From Phycisphaerales bacterium (GTDB lineage Bacteria; Planctomycetota; Phycisphaerae; Phycisphaerales; UBA1924): a DNA stretch of 64,000 bases. Each line of letters begins with the position of its first letter. Position 1 is the first letter of the stretch. Below, in pieces: positions 1 through 7,040 of the stretch. Both the position numbers and the translations under genes were made by a program. The stretch lies in the NCBI GenBank assembly GCA_035627955.1, contig DASPKU010000023.1, positions 1-64,000 on the forward strand, written 5' to 3'. A model generated the notes under the pieces. The model did not search any database, was not told the origin of the DNA, and saw only the letters and a program-made list of their open reading frames with translations.

Positions 1-150
1 CGCCGCCCGCATCCTCCTCCGCATCGCCAACCACAAGCCCACTTCGCCTCATGCCTCGAAGCCAAGTGCCTCGTTGCCTTCTTCCAACCCGACTACCCGC
101 AGCCCTGCGGCCACCTCCTCGCCCACTCACCCCCCCACCCCCTCTCCTAA
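1..150 (+). CDS. 3' end of an upstream gene, partial and uncertain
   Basis: A frame is open from the window edge to a TAA at 148-150. From about position 46 its third codon positions are almost all G or C, as in the real genes here, and it reads CLEAKCLVAFFQPDYPQPCG before the stop. Before position 45 the coding-like third-position pattern lies in the next frame instead (ARILLRIANHKP). This could be the tail of a gene with a frameshift, or chance coding bias. I do not recognise a family. The stop codon overlaps the -10-like hexamer proposed for purQ. Confidence 0.3.
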   Translation, partial: RRPHPPPHRQPQAHFASCLEAKCLVAFFQPDYPQPCGHLLAHSPPHPLS

Positions 151-153
151 ACT
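148..153 (+). promoter_or_regulatory. -10-like hexamer for purQ (predicted leaderless)
   Basis: TAAACT ends 6 nt before the purQ ATG. There is no Shine-Dalgarno in the gap. It follows the TANNNT-5..8-start pattern seen before many genes here. Confidence 0.45.
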
Positions 154-159
154 CCCCAC

Positions 160-993
160 ATGCCAGGTAAACCCACCGCCCTCGTCCTCCGCGCCGCCGG
201 CACCAACTGCGACGGCGAGATGGTCCGCGCCTTCGAGCTCGCCGGGGCGGACGCCCAGCTGGTCCACCTCGACCGGCTCATCGAGAACCCGCGCCTGCTC
301 GCCGGGGCCGACCTCATCGGTTTCCCCGGCGGCTTCAGCTACGGCGACGACATCGCCAGCGGGCGCATCTTCGCCATGAAGGTGCGCGAGCGGCTGTACC
401 CCGCCCTTAAGCGCGCCGTGGACGATGGCTGCCTCATCATCGGCGCGTGCAACGGGTTCCAGGTGATGGTGCAGTGCGGGCTGCTGCCGGGGCCGCAATC
501 GGGCGAACAGAGTGGCGAAACGCCCCCGCCCCAGCGCGTCTCTCTGACCGACAATCAGGACGCCCGCTTCTGCGACCGCTGGGTCGGCGTGGAGTTCAAC
601 CCGCGCTCCGTGTGCGTCTGGACCCGCGGCCTCACCGACTTCCCCGAGGACACAACGCCCGCGCACGTCGCCACCATCAACCAGCTCCCCGTCGCCCACG
701 GCGAGGGCCGCTTCGTCACCGCCGAGCCCGCCGTCCTCAAGCAACTCGAGCAGAACGGCCAGGTCGTGCTCCGCTACACCGACAACTACAACGGCAGCGA
801 GGGTGCCGTCGCCGGCATCTGCGACACAACGGGCCGCGTCTTCGGCCTCATGCCCCACCCCGAGCGCTACCTCGACTGGACCCGCCACCCCTACTGGACC
901 CGCCTGGACGCCAGCACCCGCAAAGGCGCAACCCCCGGCCTGCGCATTTTTCAGAACGCCGTGGAGGCGGCGAAGGGCGTCGTCGTCGCGTGA
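160..993 (+). CDS. purQ: Phosphoribosylformylglycinamidine synthase, glutaminase subunit PurQ
   Basis: Class I glutamine amidotransferase subunit. It supplies ammonia to PurL for the fourth step of purine synthesis (FGAR to FGAM) in the cytoplasm. The 277-residue protein opens with LRAAGTNCDGE and carries the oxyanion-loop motif FPGGFSYGDD (about 55-64). The nucleophile elbow is GACNGFQ with Cys97, and the His/Glu pair is in GLMPHPERYLDW (about 233 and 235). It is slightly longer than many PurQ proteins, with a short insert around GPQSGEQSGETPPP. The ATG at 160 puts the conserved N-terminus in place and lies 6 nt after TAAACT. A large imperfect hairpin follows the stop. No other purine gene is in the window. 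Confidence 0.95.
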   Translation: MPGKPTALVLRAAGTNCDGEMVRAFELAGADAQLVHLDRLIENPRLLAGADLIGFPGGFSYGDDIASGRIFAMKVRERLYPALKRAVDDGCLIIGACNGFQVMVQCGLLPGPQSGEQSGETPPPQRVSLTDNQDARFCDRWVGVEFNPRSVCVWTRGLTDFPEDTTPAHVATINQLPVAHGEGRFVTAEPAVLKQLEQNGQVVLRYTDNYNGSEGAVAGICDTTGRVFGLMPHPERYLDWTRHPYWTRLDASTRKGATPGLRIFQNAVEAAKGVVVA

Positions 994-1011
994 CCATGTC
1001 GCACTGAGGAC

Positions 1012-1107
1012 CACCGCGGAGGAGCGCGGAGTGAGCGGAGTGACGCGGAGTCTGATCCATGATCCTCAACTCCGCGCAACTCCGCCTACTCCGCCAACTC
1101 CGCGGTA
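1012..1107 (+). repeat. Large imperfect inverted repeat built of CGGAG units
   Basis: The left arm (about 1013-1051) repeats CGGAG every 9-10 bases. The right arm (about 1063-1107) is its approximate reverse complement, so the transcript could fold into a stem of about 40 bp. The loop region holds GATCCATGATCC, and the same 12 bases recur at 1141-1152 over the start codon of the next gene. It could act as a purQ terminator, or be a small mobile repeat. Confidence 0.6.
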
Positions 1108-1145
1108 GAGCCTTTCAGCTTCGCTCGCAGCAGCGCCGGTGATCC

Positions 1146-2201
1146 ATGATCCACGACGACCCCAAGCTGAAGCTCAAGCGTGAGGTCGCCGAGGACCGCG
1201 CCTGCCCGACCTGCGGCTACAACCTCCGCGGCCTGAAACTCGGCGACAAGTGCCCCGAGTGCGGCTCGCGCATCACCTCCGGCATCACCGACCCGCTCGC
1301 GGGCTGGGTCATCACCGACGCGGGCTTCGGCTACCTCCAGGCGCTTGGGTTCGGCGCGCTGCTCATGGCCCTGTGCGCGCCGTTCATCCTGCTGGGGCTG
1401 ATCTGGACGCTGGTCGAAGCTCCATGGGAGAACGGCCTGACCCTGTGGCCCGGCGGCGGCGCGAGCATGGCGGCGCTGGGCTTTGCGCTGGGCGTGTGGA
1501 TCACTACCTCGCCGCGACCGACGCCCGCGTCAACGGAGAACGCGGGCAGCCACATGCACGGCGAGTGGCTGGTCGTCCGATGGGTCAGCCGCGCCACGCA
1601 GCTGCTGTGGATCGGCGCGACGCCGATGTTCGTGTGGGGGGCCGATCAGATCAGCGAGTTTCATCTCAACGGCACCGCCCCGCACGCGGCCACCGAGATC
1701 GCGCTTTGGTGCGGGGCGATCCTGTGGGTCGCCGCGTTCGCGGGGCTCGGTTTCCTCGCGGTCTACCTGTCGCGCCTGGCCGACTGGGCGACCGACACCA
1801 CGCTTGCCGACCGCCTACGTCTCGTCCCGTACTCGCTGGGCATCGGCGGCTTCATCATGGGCTCGCTCGTGCTGCTCCGCGGCCCGATCGGGTACGAGGG
1901 CGGTGGGCTCGTCCTGATGTTCGTCGGCTGCCTCGGCGCCCTCATGCTGCTCATCGCCATCGGCACCTTCGGCTGGGGGCTGCTCACCTTCGCGAACCTG
2001 GCGCGGTGGTCGGCCTCCAGCCGGCGCGCCAAGCTCGCCACCGAGGCCCGCCGCTCGCAGATCATCCTCGACCGCATCGAGGCCCAGAAGGCCAAGCCGA
2101 TTGATACCCACGACGCGGTTCTCGAAGGCACCCGCCCCAGCAAGCCGCAGGGCAAGGTGGTGCAGAAGAGCGGCGACGTGCAGCCCTACGACCTCGCGTG
2201 A
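1146..2201 (+). CDS. Zinc-ribbon polytopic membrane protein, function unknown
   Basis: The 351-residue protein has an N-terminal zinc ribbon: Cys20, Cys23, Cys36 and Cys39 in CPTCGYNLRG...CPECG. About six hydrophobic segments follow (near 58-82, 95-117, 150-170, 180-205, 220-240 and 250-280), then a charged cytoplasmic tail. The CPTCGYNLRGL ribbon fused to membrane spans is, as far as I know, common in planctomycete hypothetical proteins. No catalytic motif is visible. The start lies in the second copy of a GATCCATGATCC repeat and has neither a Shine-Dalgarno nor a nearby TANNNT box, so it is less certain than the rest. It converges on the pyrophosphorylase gene with a 16-base gap. Confidence 0.75.
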   Translation: MIHDDPKLKLKREVAEDRACPTCGYNLRGLKLGDKCPECGSRITSGITDPLAGWVITDAGFGYLQALGFGALLMALCAPFILLGLIWTLVEAPWENGLTLWPGGGASMAALGFALGVWITTSPRPTPASTENAGSHMHGEWLVVRWVSRATQLLWIGATPMFVWGADQISEFHLNGTAPHAATEIALWCGAILWVAAFAGLGFLAVYLSRLADWATDTTLADRLRLVPYSLGIGGFIMGSLVLLRGPIGYEGGGLVLMFVGCLGALMLLIAIGTFGWGLLTFANLARWSASSRRAKLATEARRSQIILDRIEAQKAKPIDTHDAVLEGTRPSKPQGKVVQKSGDVQPYDLA

Positions 2202-2217
2202 CCGTTCTTTGACAACC

Positions 2218-3663
2218 TCACAGCGCCATCCGCGCCCCCGGCTCAATCGCCCGTGGCAGCTTCGCCTTGTACGCGTCCAATTCTTCGGCCGAGGTGGCCG
2301 TGCGGGCCGAAACCTCGAGCAGCGCGTCCACCGTCCCATCGGCCTTGGTCGGCACCTTTACGCCCGCGGCCGTCAGCCAACGGGCCGCGCGGCGCGTCTG
2401 GATCTCGCGGCTGCTCTCCACGCTGTCAACGCCGGTGGCGTTCTTGATGGGCGCGAACTCCTCGATCCGGTCGGTCTCGTAGACAATCGACGAGCGGCAC
2501 AGCGGCAGAGCGTCGAACACGAACCGCTCGAGCTTCACGCCGTTGTTGCCGGTTGGGGCGACCGGCTCGCCCTTGTCGTTCACGTGCGGGATCTTCTTCT
2601 CCGCGCGGTGGTACGGAAGCGCGAACTGCGGGTCGGTCGCGAGCCGCTGCACGAACTCCACGCTCATCACGTGGATGGCGATCGAGCCGGCGATGAAGCG
2701 GAGCGTGCCGTCGGGCAGGGTCTGCTCCTGGAGGGTCTGCGGCAGGTCGGAGTACTCGATGACCTCGGTCTTGCCGTTGACGGAGCAGAACACGCCAACC
2801 TTCTCGCCGGGGCCGGTCTTGCGGACCATCTTGCTGGACATTTCGCCGGAGGACTCGAGCCCGCCGCCGCCCGCGCCCGCGTGCAGGCCGAGGAACACGG
2901 GGTCGATCGCCCGCACGATCGGGTTGTCGACCTGGAAGTAGCTGATCTGCTCAACGCCGCGCTTGCGCATGTCGGCGAGGGCGCCGCTGACGTGCAGGGC
3001 GCGGATGGAGCCGCCGTGCCCGTCGGGGTTCGTGGCGACCTCGCCCTTGCTCGCGAGCAGGATTTTGCCGGAACTCATGTCAAAGCTGGGCAGCACGCCC
3101 TGCGGAAAGAACATCACATTGCGACGGTCGAGGCCGAAGAAGCGATTCTGCTCGAAAAAGCTGACCGTGGACTGGTGGTTGAGCGGGCTGGTCATGATGT
3201 ACCAGGGCACCGGCGCCCCGTAGCGGTCCTGCACGCCCAGCAGGTTCTCGGCGAAGATCTGGAACAGCGGCTTGCCGGTCACCGCGCCCGCGGGGTAGCA
3301 GCCCTTGGGGCCGTCGAAGCCCAGGCGCGAGCCCTGGCCGCCGGCGACGGTGAACGCGGCCACCTTCCCGGCGCGGATGAGGGCCTCGCCGGCCTTCTGG
3401 GCCGCGGCCTTGTCCCAGCGGCGCGTCGGCGAGTTCGGGTCATTAGGGAAGTAGGGCGCGGGGCCGACGTCGGCCGACAGGCTGAACGCGGGTTTGCTCT
3501 TGACGTACGCCTGCACGAGTGCCGGGACCGACTCAAGGTCGAGCTGGTCGATCTGGGTGAGCAGGGCGTCCTGCTCGTGGCTGGAGAGCTCGTTATAGAA
3601 CCGGAGCAGGTGATCCTGCTGGATGTTCTCGAGCCGCTGGCGAACCTGGGCGTACGTGGGCAT
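2218..3663 (-). CDS. UDP-N-acetylglucosamine / UDP-sugar pyrophosphorylase, eukaryote-like (UDPGP family)
   Basis: Predicted to make a UDP-sugar from UTP and a sugar-1-phosphate (GlcNAc-1-P or hexose-1-P), feeding cell-envelope glycan synthesis. The 481-residue protein carries the nucleotide-binding loop AGGQGSRLGFDGPKG (about 113-127), then MTSPLNH, FFPQGVLP, GHGGS and YFQVDNP. That layout matches eukaryotic UAP1 and UDPGP type 1 enzymes rather than bacterial GlmU, and there is no left-handed beta-helix acetyltransferase domain. The ATG lies in a roughly 80-base gap shared with the divergent rlmN. I cannot tell GlcNAc-1-P from Glc-1-P specificity by eye. Confidence 0.85.
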   Translation of the reverse strand: MPTYAQVRQRLENIQQDHLLRFYNELSSHEQDALLTQIDQLDLESVPALVQAYVKSKPAFSLSADVGPAPYFPNDPNSPTRRWDKAAAQKAGEALIRAGKVAAFTVAGGQGSRLGFDGPKGCYPAGAVTGKPLFQIFAENLLGVQDRYGAPVPWYIMTSPLNHQSTVSFFEQNRFFGLDRRNVMFFPQGVLPSFDMSSGKILLASKGEVATNPDGHGGSIRALHVSGALADMRKRGVEQISYFQVDNPIVRAIDPVFLGLHAGAGGGGLESSGEMSSKMVRKTGPGEKVGVFCSVNGKTEVIEYSDLPQTLQEQTLPDGTLRFIAGSIAIHVMSVEFVQRLATDPQFALPYHRAEKKIPHVNDKGEPVAPTGNNGVKLERFVFDALPLCRSSIVYETDRIEEFAPIKNATGVDSVESSREIQTRRAARWLTAAGVKVPTKADGTVDALLEVSARTATSAEELDAYKAKLPRAIEPGARMAL

Positions 3664-3731
3664 GGACCAACTTCTCCCGTTTCGAAAAGCCTAGCACCGC
3701 GCGAACGAACTCCGGTCCAGCACGGCCACCA

Positions 3732-3737
3732 TACGAT
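3732..3737 (+). promoter_or_regulatory. -10-like hexamer for rlmN (predicted leaderless)
   Basis: TACGAT ends 6 nt before the TTG start of rlmN. No ribosome binding site is present between them. Confidence 0.45.
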
Positions 3738-3743
3738 GCCACG

Positions 3744-5081
3744 TTGAAACACCCTCGCCATCACATCTTCGAGCAAACCCCCGAGTCGCTGGCCGCGTGG
3801 TGCGCCGAGCGGAAGATGCTGCCCTTCCGCGCAAAGCAGATTCTGGAATGGGTTTACCAGAAGGGCGTGGCCGACCCGGCCATGATGTCCAACCTGTCCA
3901 AGCTCGATCGCGACACCCTTGCCCGCGAGATGACATTCCTTTCAGGCGAGGTGCTGCTGCACCAGCGGGCGACGGACGGGACGCAGAAGCTGCTGGTGGA
4001 GTGGAGCGACGCCGGGCCGCGGAGCCCCACGGCCGCGGACAACCCCCAGTTCGACAAGCCGATCCCGCTGCCGGTGCTGCCGGCGCAGAAGAACCTGGGC
4101 GATCCGAGCCGGCAGACCGAGTGCGTGATGATCCCGTCGCTGGGTACCCCGACACTCCGTGCTGGGAGTTCACGGGTCGATGACGCGGCGGATGAGGACG
4201 GGATGGAGATGGTGGACACGGACGAGGAAGCGGAGTCGCATCATTGTTCGGTGGCGAAGAGAACAGGCAGAGCAGGCCCGGCTCGGAGAGACGGGGTACC
4301 CAAAGGCGAGAGCTCGCAGCGGTTCACGGCGTGCATCAGTTCGCAGGTGGGGTGCCCGGTGGGATGCAAGTTCTGTGCGTCGGGGCTGGGCGGGCTGGAC
4401 GCGTCGCTGTCGGCGGGGCGGATCGTCGAGCAGGTGTGGCGGCTGGGGCGACTGCCCGGCGTGCGGCGGATCACGAACGTCGTGTTCATGGGGATGGGCG
4501 AGCCGCTGAGCAACCTGCCGGCGGTGGTACCGGCGGTGCGGACGATGACGAGCCTGTGGGGGCTGGGGATCTCGGCCCGCAAGATCACGATCTCAACGGT
4601 GGGCCTGCCCAAGGCCATCGACAAGCTGAGCGAGCAGCTGGACCTGCCGGTGACGCTGGCGCTTTCGCTGCATGCGCCCAACGACGAGCTGCGGCGGCAA
4701 CTGATCCCGTGGGCGGAGTACACGACGATCAAGGACCTGCTGGCGGCGTGCCAGCGGTGGTTCGAGAAGACCGGGCGGGAGATCACGCTGGAGTACACGC
4801 TGCTGCGGGGAGTGAATGACCGGCCGGAGCATGCCGAGCAGTTGTCGCAGGTGGCCCGGACGCTGCGGGCGAACGTGAACCTGATCCGGTACAACGAGGT
4901 GAAGGGCATGCCGTTCGAGCGGCCGCAGACCGAGGACGTGCGGCGGTTCCAGGAGGTGCTGCGGGCGCGGAACGTGAATGCGCACATCCGGGCGAGCCGC
5001 GGGCGGGATATCGCGGCGGCGTGCGGCCAGCTGCGGCACGAGGCGACGCACTCACCGGCGAATCCGGCGGCACCGGGCTGA
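3744..5081 (+). CDS. rlmN: 23S rRNA (adenine2503-C2)-methyltransferase RlmN with an internal insertion
   Basis: Radical-SAM enzyme that methylates C2 of A2503 in 23S rRNA, and of A37 in some tRNAs. The N-terminal helical region (FRAKQILEWVYQKGV) is followed by the iron-sulfur motif CxxxCxxC at Cys204, Cys208 and Cys211 (GCPVGCKFC), then MGMGEPL and the STVGLP and LSLHAPND strands. The protein is 445 residues, while family members are usually about 340-380. The excess lies at residues about 133-188, between TECVMIPS and RFTACISSQVG. Both edges of this stretch are TGGGTACCCCG repeats (see the repeat entry), so the extra segment came with an inserted element yet keeps the frame open. The start is TTG; the next Met is inside the conserved domain. 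Confidence 0.92.
   Translation: MKHPRHHIFEQTPESLAAWCAERKMLPFRAKQILEWVYQKGVADPAMMSNLSKLDRDTLAREMTFLSGEVLLHQRATDGTQKLLVEWSDAGPRSPTAADNPQFDKPIPLPVLPAQKNLGDPSRQTECVMIPSLGTPTLRAGSSRVDDAADEDGMEMVDTDEEAESHHCSVAKRTGRAGPARRDGVPKGESSQRFTACISSQVGCPVGCKFCASGLGGLDASLSAGRIVEQVWRLGRLPGVRRITNVVFMGMGEPLSNLPAVVPAVRTMTSLWGLGISARKITISTVGLPKAIDKLSEQLDLPVTLALSLHAPNDELRRQLIPWAEYTTIKDLLAACQRWFEKTGREITLEYTLLRGVNDRPEHAEQLSQVARTLRANVNLIRYNEVKGMPFERPQTEDVRRFQEVLRARNVNAHIRASRGRDIAAACGQLRHEATHSPANPAAPG
4140..4306 (+). repeat. In-frame repeat element in rlmN with TGGGTACCCCG inverted ends
   Basis: The left end (from 4140) reads CTGGGTACCCCGACACTCCG. The right end (to 4306) is the inverse, GGAGAGACGGGGTACCCAAAGG. The same ends bound the 17602-17716 element, and one end occurs alone at 48646-48671. 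It is about 167 bp here against 115 bp at the second site. It adds roughly 55 residues to RlmN without breaking the frame. Confidence 0.65.
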
Positions 5082-5084
5082 TCT

Positions 5085-5858
5085 ATGGGCGATGTGTTGC
5101 CAGCCCTGCTCGCGGTGGCGGACGCTTCGGAACAGCGGACATTCTGGCCGTACACGCGCGACCACTGGATCGCGCTGGCGGTCACGGCGGTGGTGACGGT
5201 CGGGCTGTCGTGGCTGGGGGCTCGGTGGCGGGGCACGCCCAAAGGGCGCACGCTGCACGAGGGGTGGACGTGGTTCGTGATCGTCGTGCAGGTGCTGAGC
5301 CTGTACTACTACGTGTGGCACCGCGGCTTCAGCTGGGAGACGAGCCTGCCGCTGGAGATCTGCGATCTGGCGGGGATGGTGTCGGTGGTGGCGCTGTGGA
5401 CCGGGCGGCGGGTGCCGACGCTGATCCTCTATTACTGGGCGTTCGCGCTGACGACCAACGCGTTCGTGACACCGATCCTGAGACAGGGACCGGAGAACCT
5501 GCGGTACTACGTGTTCTGGATCACGCACATCGTGATCCTGGCGTCGGCGGTGTACGTGGTGGTGGTGCAGCGGTTCAGGCCGCGGGGCTGGGACTTCGGG
5601 ATGATCACGCTGGTGATGTGCCTGTATGGTGCGGTGGTGATCCCTCTAGACGTGATCATGGAGTTCAACTACGGGTTCGTGGGGGACAGCAAGCCGGACA
5701 CGCCGACGGCGGTGGACATCCTGGGGCCGTGGCCGCTGCGGCTGGTGTGGATGTTCCTGGCGGTGCACGGTTTGTTTCTGTTGTTGACGGTGGTGTGGTG
5801 GAGGCCCCGAAGGCGCGAAGCGGTCGGTTCGGTCGGATCAGTCCAACAGGTCAGATAG
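5085..5858 (+). CDS. YwaF/TIGR02206-type integral membrane protein
   Basis: The 257-residue polytopic membrane protein has six to seven hydrophobic segments. Motifs typical of the YwaF family are visible: LPLEICDLAG near residue 90, YYWAF near 112, then NYGFVGD and DILGPWPLR (about 190-215). The family has no established function that I know of. It begins 3 nt after the rlmN stop, so the two are probably co-transcribed. The C-terminal REAVGSVGSVQQVR is encoded by a 9-bp tandem repeat (5821-5865) and looks like an acquired tail. Confidence 0.8.
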   Translation: MGDVLPALLAVADASEQRTFWPYTRDHWIALAVTAVVTVGLSWLGARWRGTPKGRTLHEGWTWFVIVVQVLSLYYYVWHRGFSWETSLPLEICDLAGMVSVVALWTGRRVPTLILYYWAFALTTNAFVTPILRQGPENLRYYVFWITHIVILASAVYVVVVQRFRPRGWDFGMITLVMCLYGAVVIPLDVIMEFNYGFVGDSKPDTPTAVDILGPWPLRLVWMFLAVHGLFLLLTVVWWRPRRREAVGSVGSVQQVR

Positions 5859-5865
5859 GGCGGGA
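5821..5865 (+). repeat. 9-bp tandem repeat, degenerate (AGGTCNGAT type)
   Basis: Five 9-base units (CGGTCGGTT, CGGTCGGAT, CAGTCCAAC, AGGTCAGAT, AGGGCGGGA) cover the 3' end of the YwaF-like gene. A cleaner copy with the same order and the same G-rich final unit lies at 7768-7812. Confidence 0.55.
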
Positions 5866-5874
5866 CGGAATCGG

Positions 5875-5880
5875 TAGACT
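5875..5880 (+). promoter_or_regulatory. -10-like hexamer for the WecA/MraY-like gene
   Basis: TAGACT ends 8 nt before the ATG at 5889, with no Shine-Dalgarno between. This suggests an internal, leaderless promoter. Confidence 0.45.
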
Positions 5881-5888
5881 CGCGGCCC

Positions 5889-7040
5889 ATGGCTTCGTAC
5901 GTGCTGATGCTGATCGGGGTGGGGTTCGCGGTGTCGTTGCCGGCGACGTGGGTCGTGCGGGCGGTGAGCAACCGGCTGAACGCGCACGACACGGAGCCGG
6001 TGCCGGGGCAGGTGAAGGAGCAGCGGCGGCGCGTGCCGAACACGGGCGGGGTCGCGGTGTTCCTGGGGCTGGTGCTGCCGATCGCGGCGGGGCTGGTCTT
6101 CGCGAACCTGCTGGAGGGGCACAGCGCCGACAAGGGCGGGGCGGATTACGCGTGGCTGCCCGGGGCGGTTCGGGAGCACATCGGGGGCATCCAGAACCAG
6201 ACGCGCCTGGGGCTGCTGCTGCTGGGGTCGCTGACGCTGCTGCACGTGCTGGGGCTGGTGGATGACCGGCGGCCGATGGGGCCGTGGGTGAAGCTGCTGA
6301 TCATGGCGGTGCCGGCGGTCGCGGTGCCGGCGCTGTCGGACACGCGCCTGCTCACGCTGCTGGATGCGCATGTGGGCAGCCCCTGGCTGTCGATCGTGGT
6401 GACGGCGCTGTGGTTCCTGGTGGTCACCAACGCCATGAACTTCATGGACAACATGGATGGGCTGGCGGGCGGCGTGGGCGTGGTGGCGGCGTCGTGCTTT
6501 CTCGCGGCCACGCTCATGCAGGGGCAGTGGTTCGTGGGTGCGTGCCTGGCGCTGCTGATCGGGTCGGTGCTGGGGTTCCTCGTGTTCAACTTCCCGCTGC
6601 GGAGGCCGGCGACGATCTTCATGGGCGACGGGGGGTCGCTGTTGCTGGGGTTCACGCTCGCGTTCCTCACGGCGCGGACGACGTACTACAACGAGTTCAA
6701 TCCGGAAGGGACGCAGTGGCACGCGGTGTTCATGCCGCTGATCGTGCTTGCGGTGCCGCTGTACGACTTCGTGAGTGTGACGGCGATCCGGCTGTCGCAG
6801 GGGCGGAGCCCGTTCGTAGGCGACCTCAACCACCTGTCGCACCGGATTGTGCGGCGGGGATTGTCGAAGCGCGCGGCGGTGACGGCGATCTGCGCGCTCG
6901 CGGCGGTAACGGGGTCCAACGCGGTGTTCCTGGGAGAGATGTCGGCGGTGCACGCGTTGTTCGCGGGGGTGCAGACGCTGCTGGTGCTTCTCGTGATCGC
7001 GCTGATTGAGTTCGCGGCGACGCCGAAGGGGGTTGGGTGA
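5889..7040 (+). CDS. MraY/WecA-family polyprenyl-phosphate sugar-1-phosphate transferase
   Basis: Membrane glycosyltransferase family 4 enzyme. It transfers a UDP-sugar phosphate (probably a HexNAc-1-P) to undecaprenyl phosphate and so starts a surface glycan. The 383-residue protein has about ten membrane spans. Signature motifs are LGLVDDR (metal binding, about 120), NAMNFMDNMDGLAGG (about 181-195), FMGDGGS (about 245) and LNHLSHRIVRRG (about 312), the last typical of WecA-like members. True MraY has a different C-terminal His motif and normally sits in a cell-wall cluster, so I favour WecA-like. Its stop overlaps the GTG of the next gene (GTGA), which supports a joint role in polysaccharide export and assembly. 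Confidence 0.88.
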   Translation: MASYVLMLIGVGFAVSLPATWVVRAVSNRLNAHDTEPVPGQVKEQRRRVPNTGGVAVFLGLVLPIAAGLVFANLLEGHSADKGGADYAWLPGAVREHIGGIQNQTRLGLLLLGSLTLLHVLGLVDDRRPMGPWVKLLIMAVPAVAVPALSDTRLLTLLDAHVGSPWLSIVVTALWFLVVTNAMNFMDNMDGLAGGVGVVAASCFLAATLMQGQWFVGACLALLIGSVLGFLVFNFPLRRPATIFMGDGGSLLLGFTLAFLTARTTYYNEFNPEGTQWHAVFMPLIVLAVPLYDFVSVTAIRLSQGRSPFVGDLNHLSHRIVRRGLSKRAAVTAICALAAVTGSNAVFLGEMSAVHALFAGVQTLLVLLVIALIEFAATPKGVG

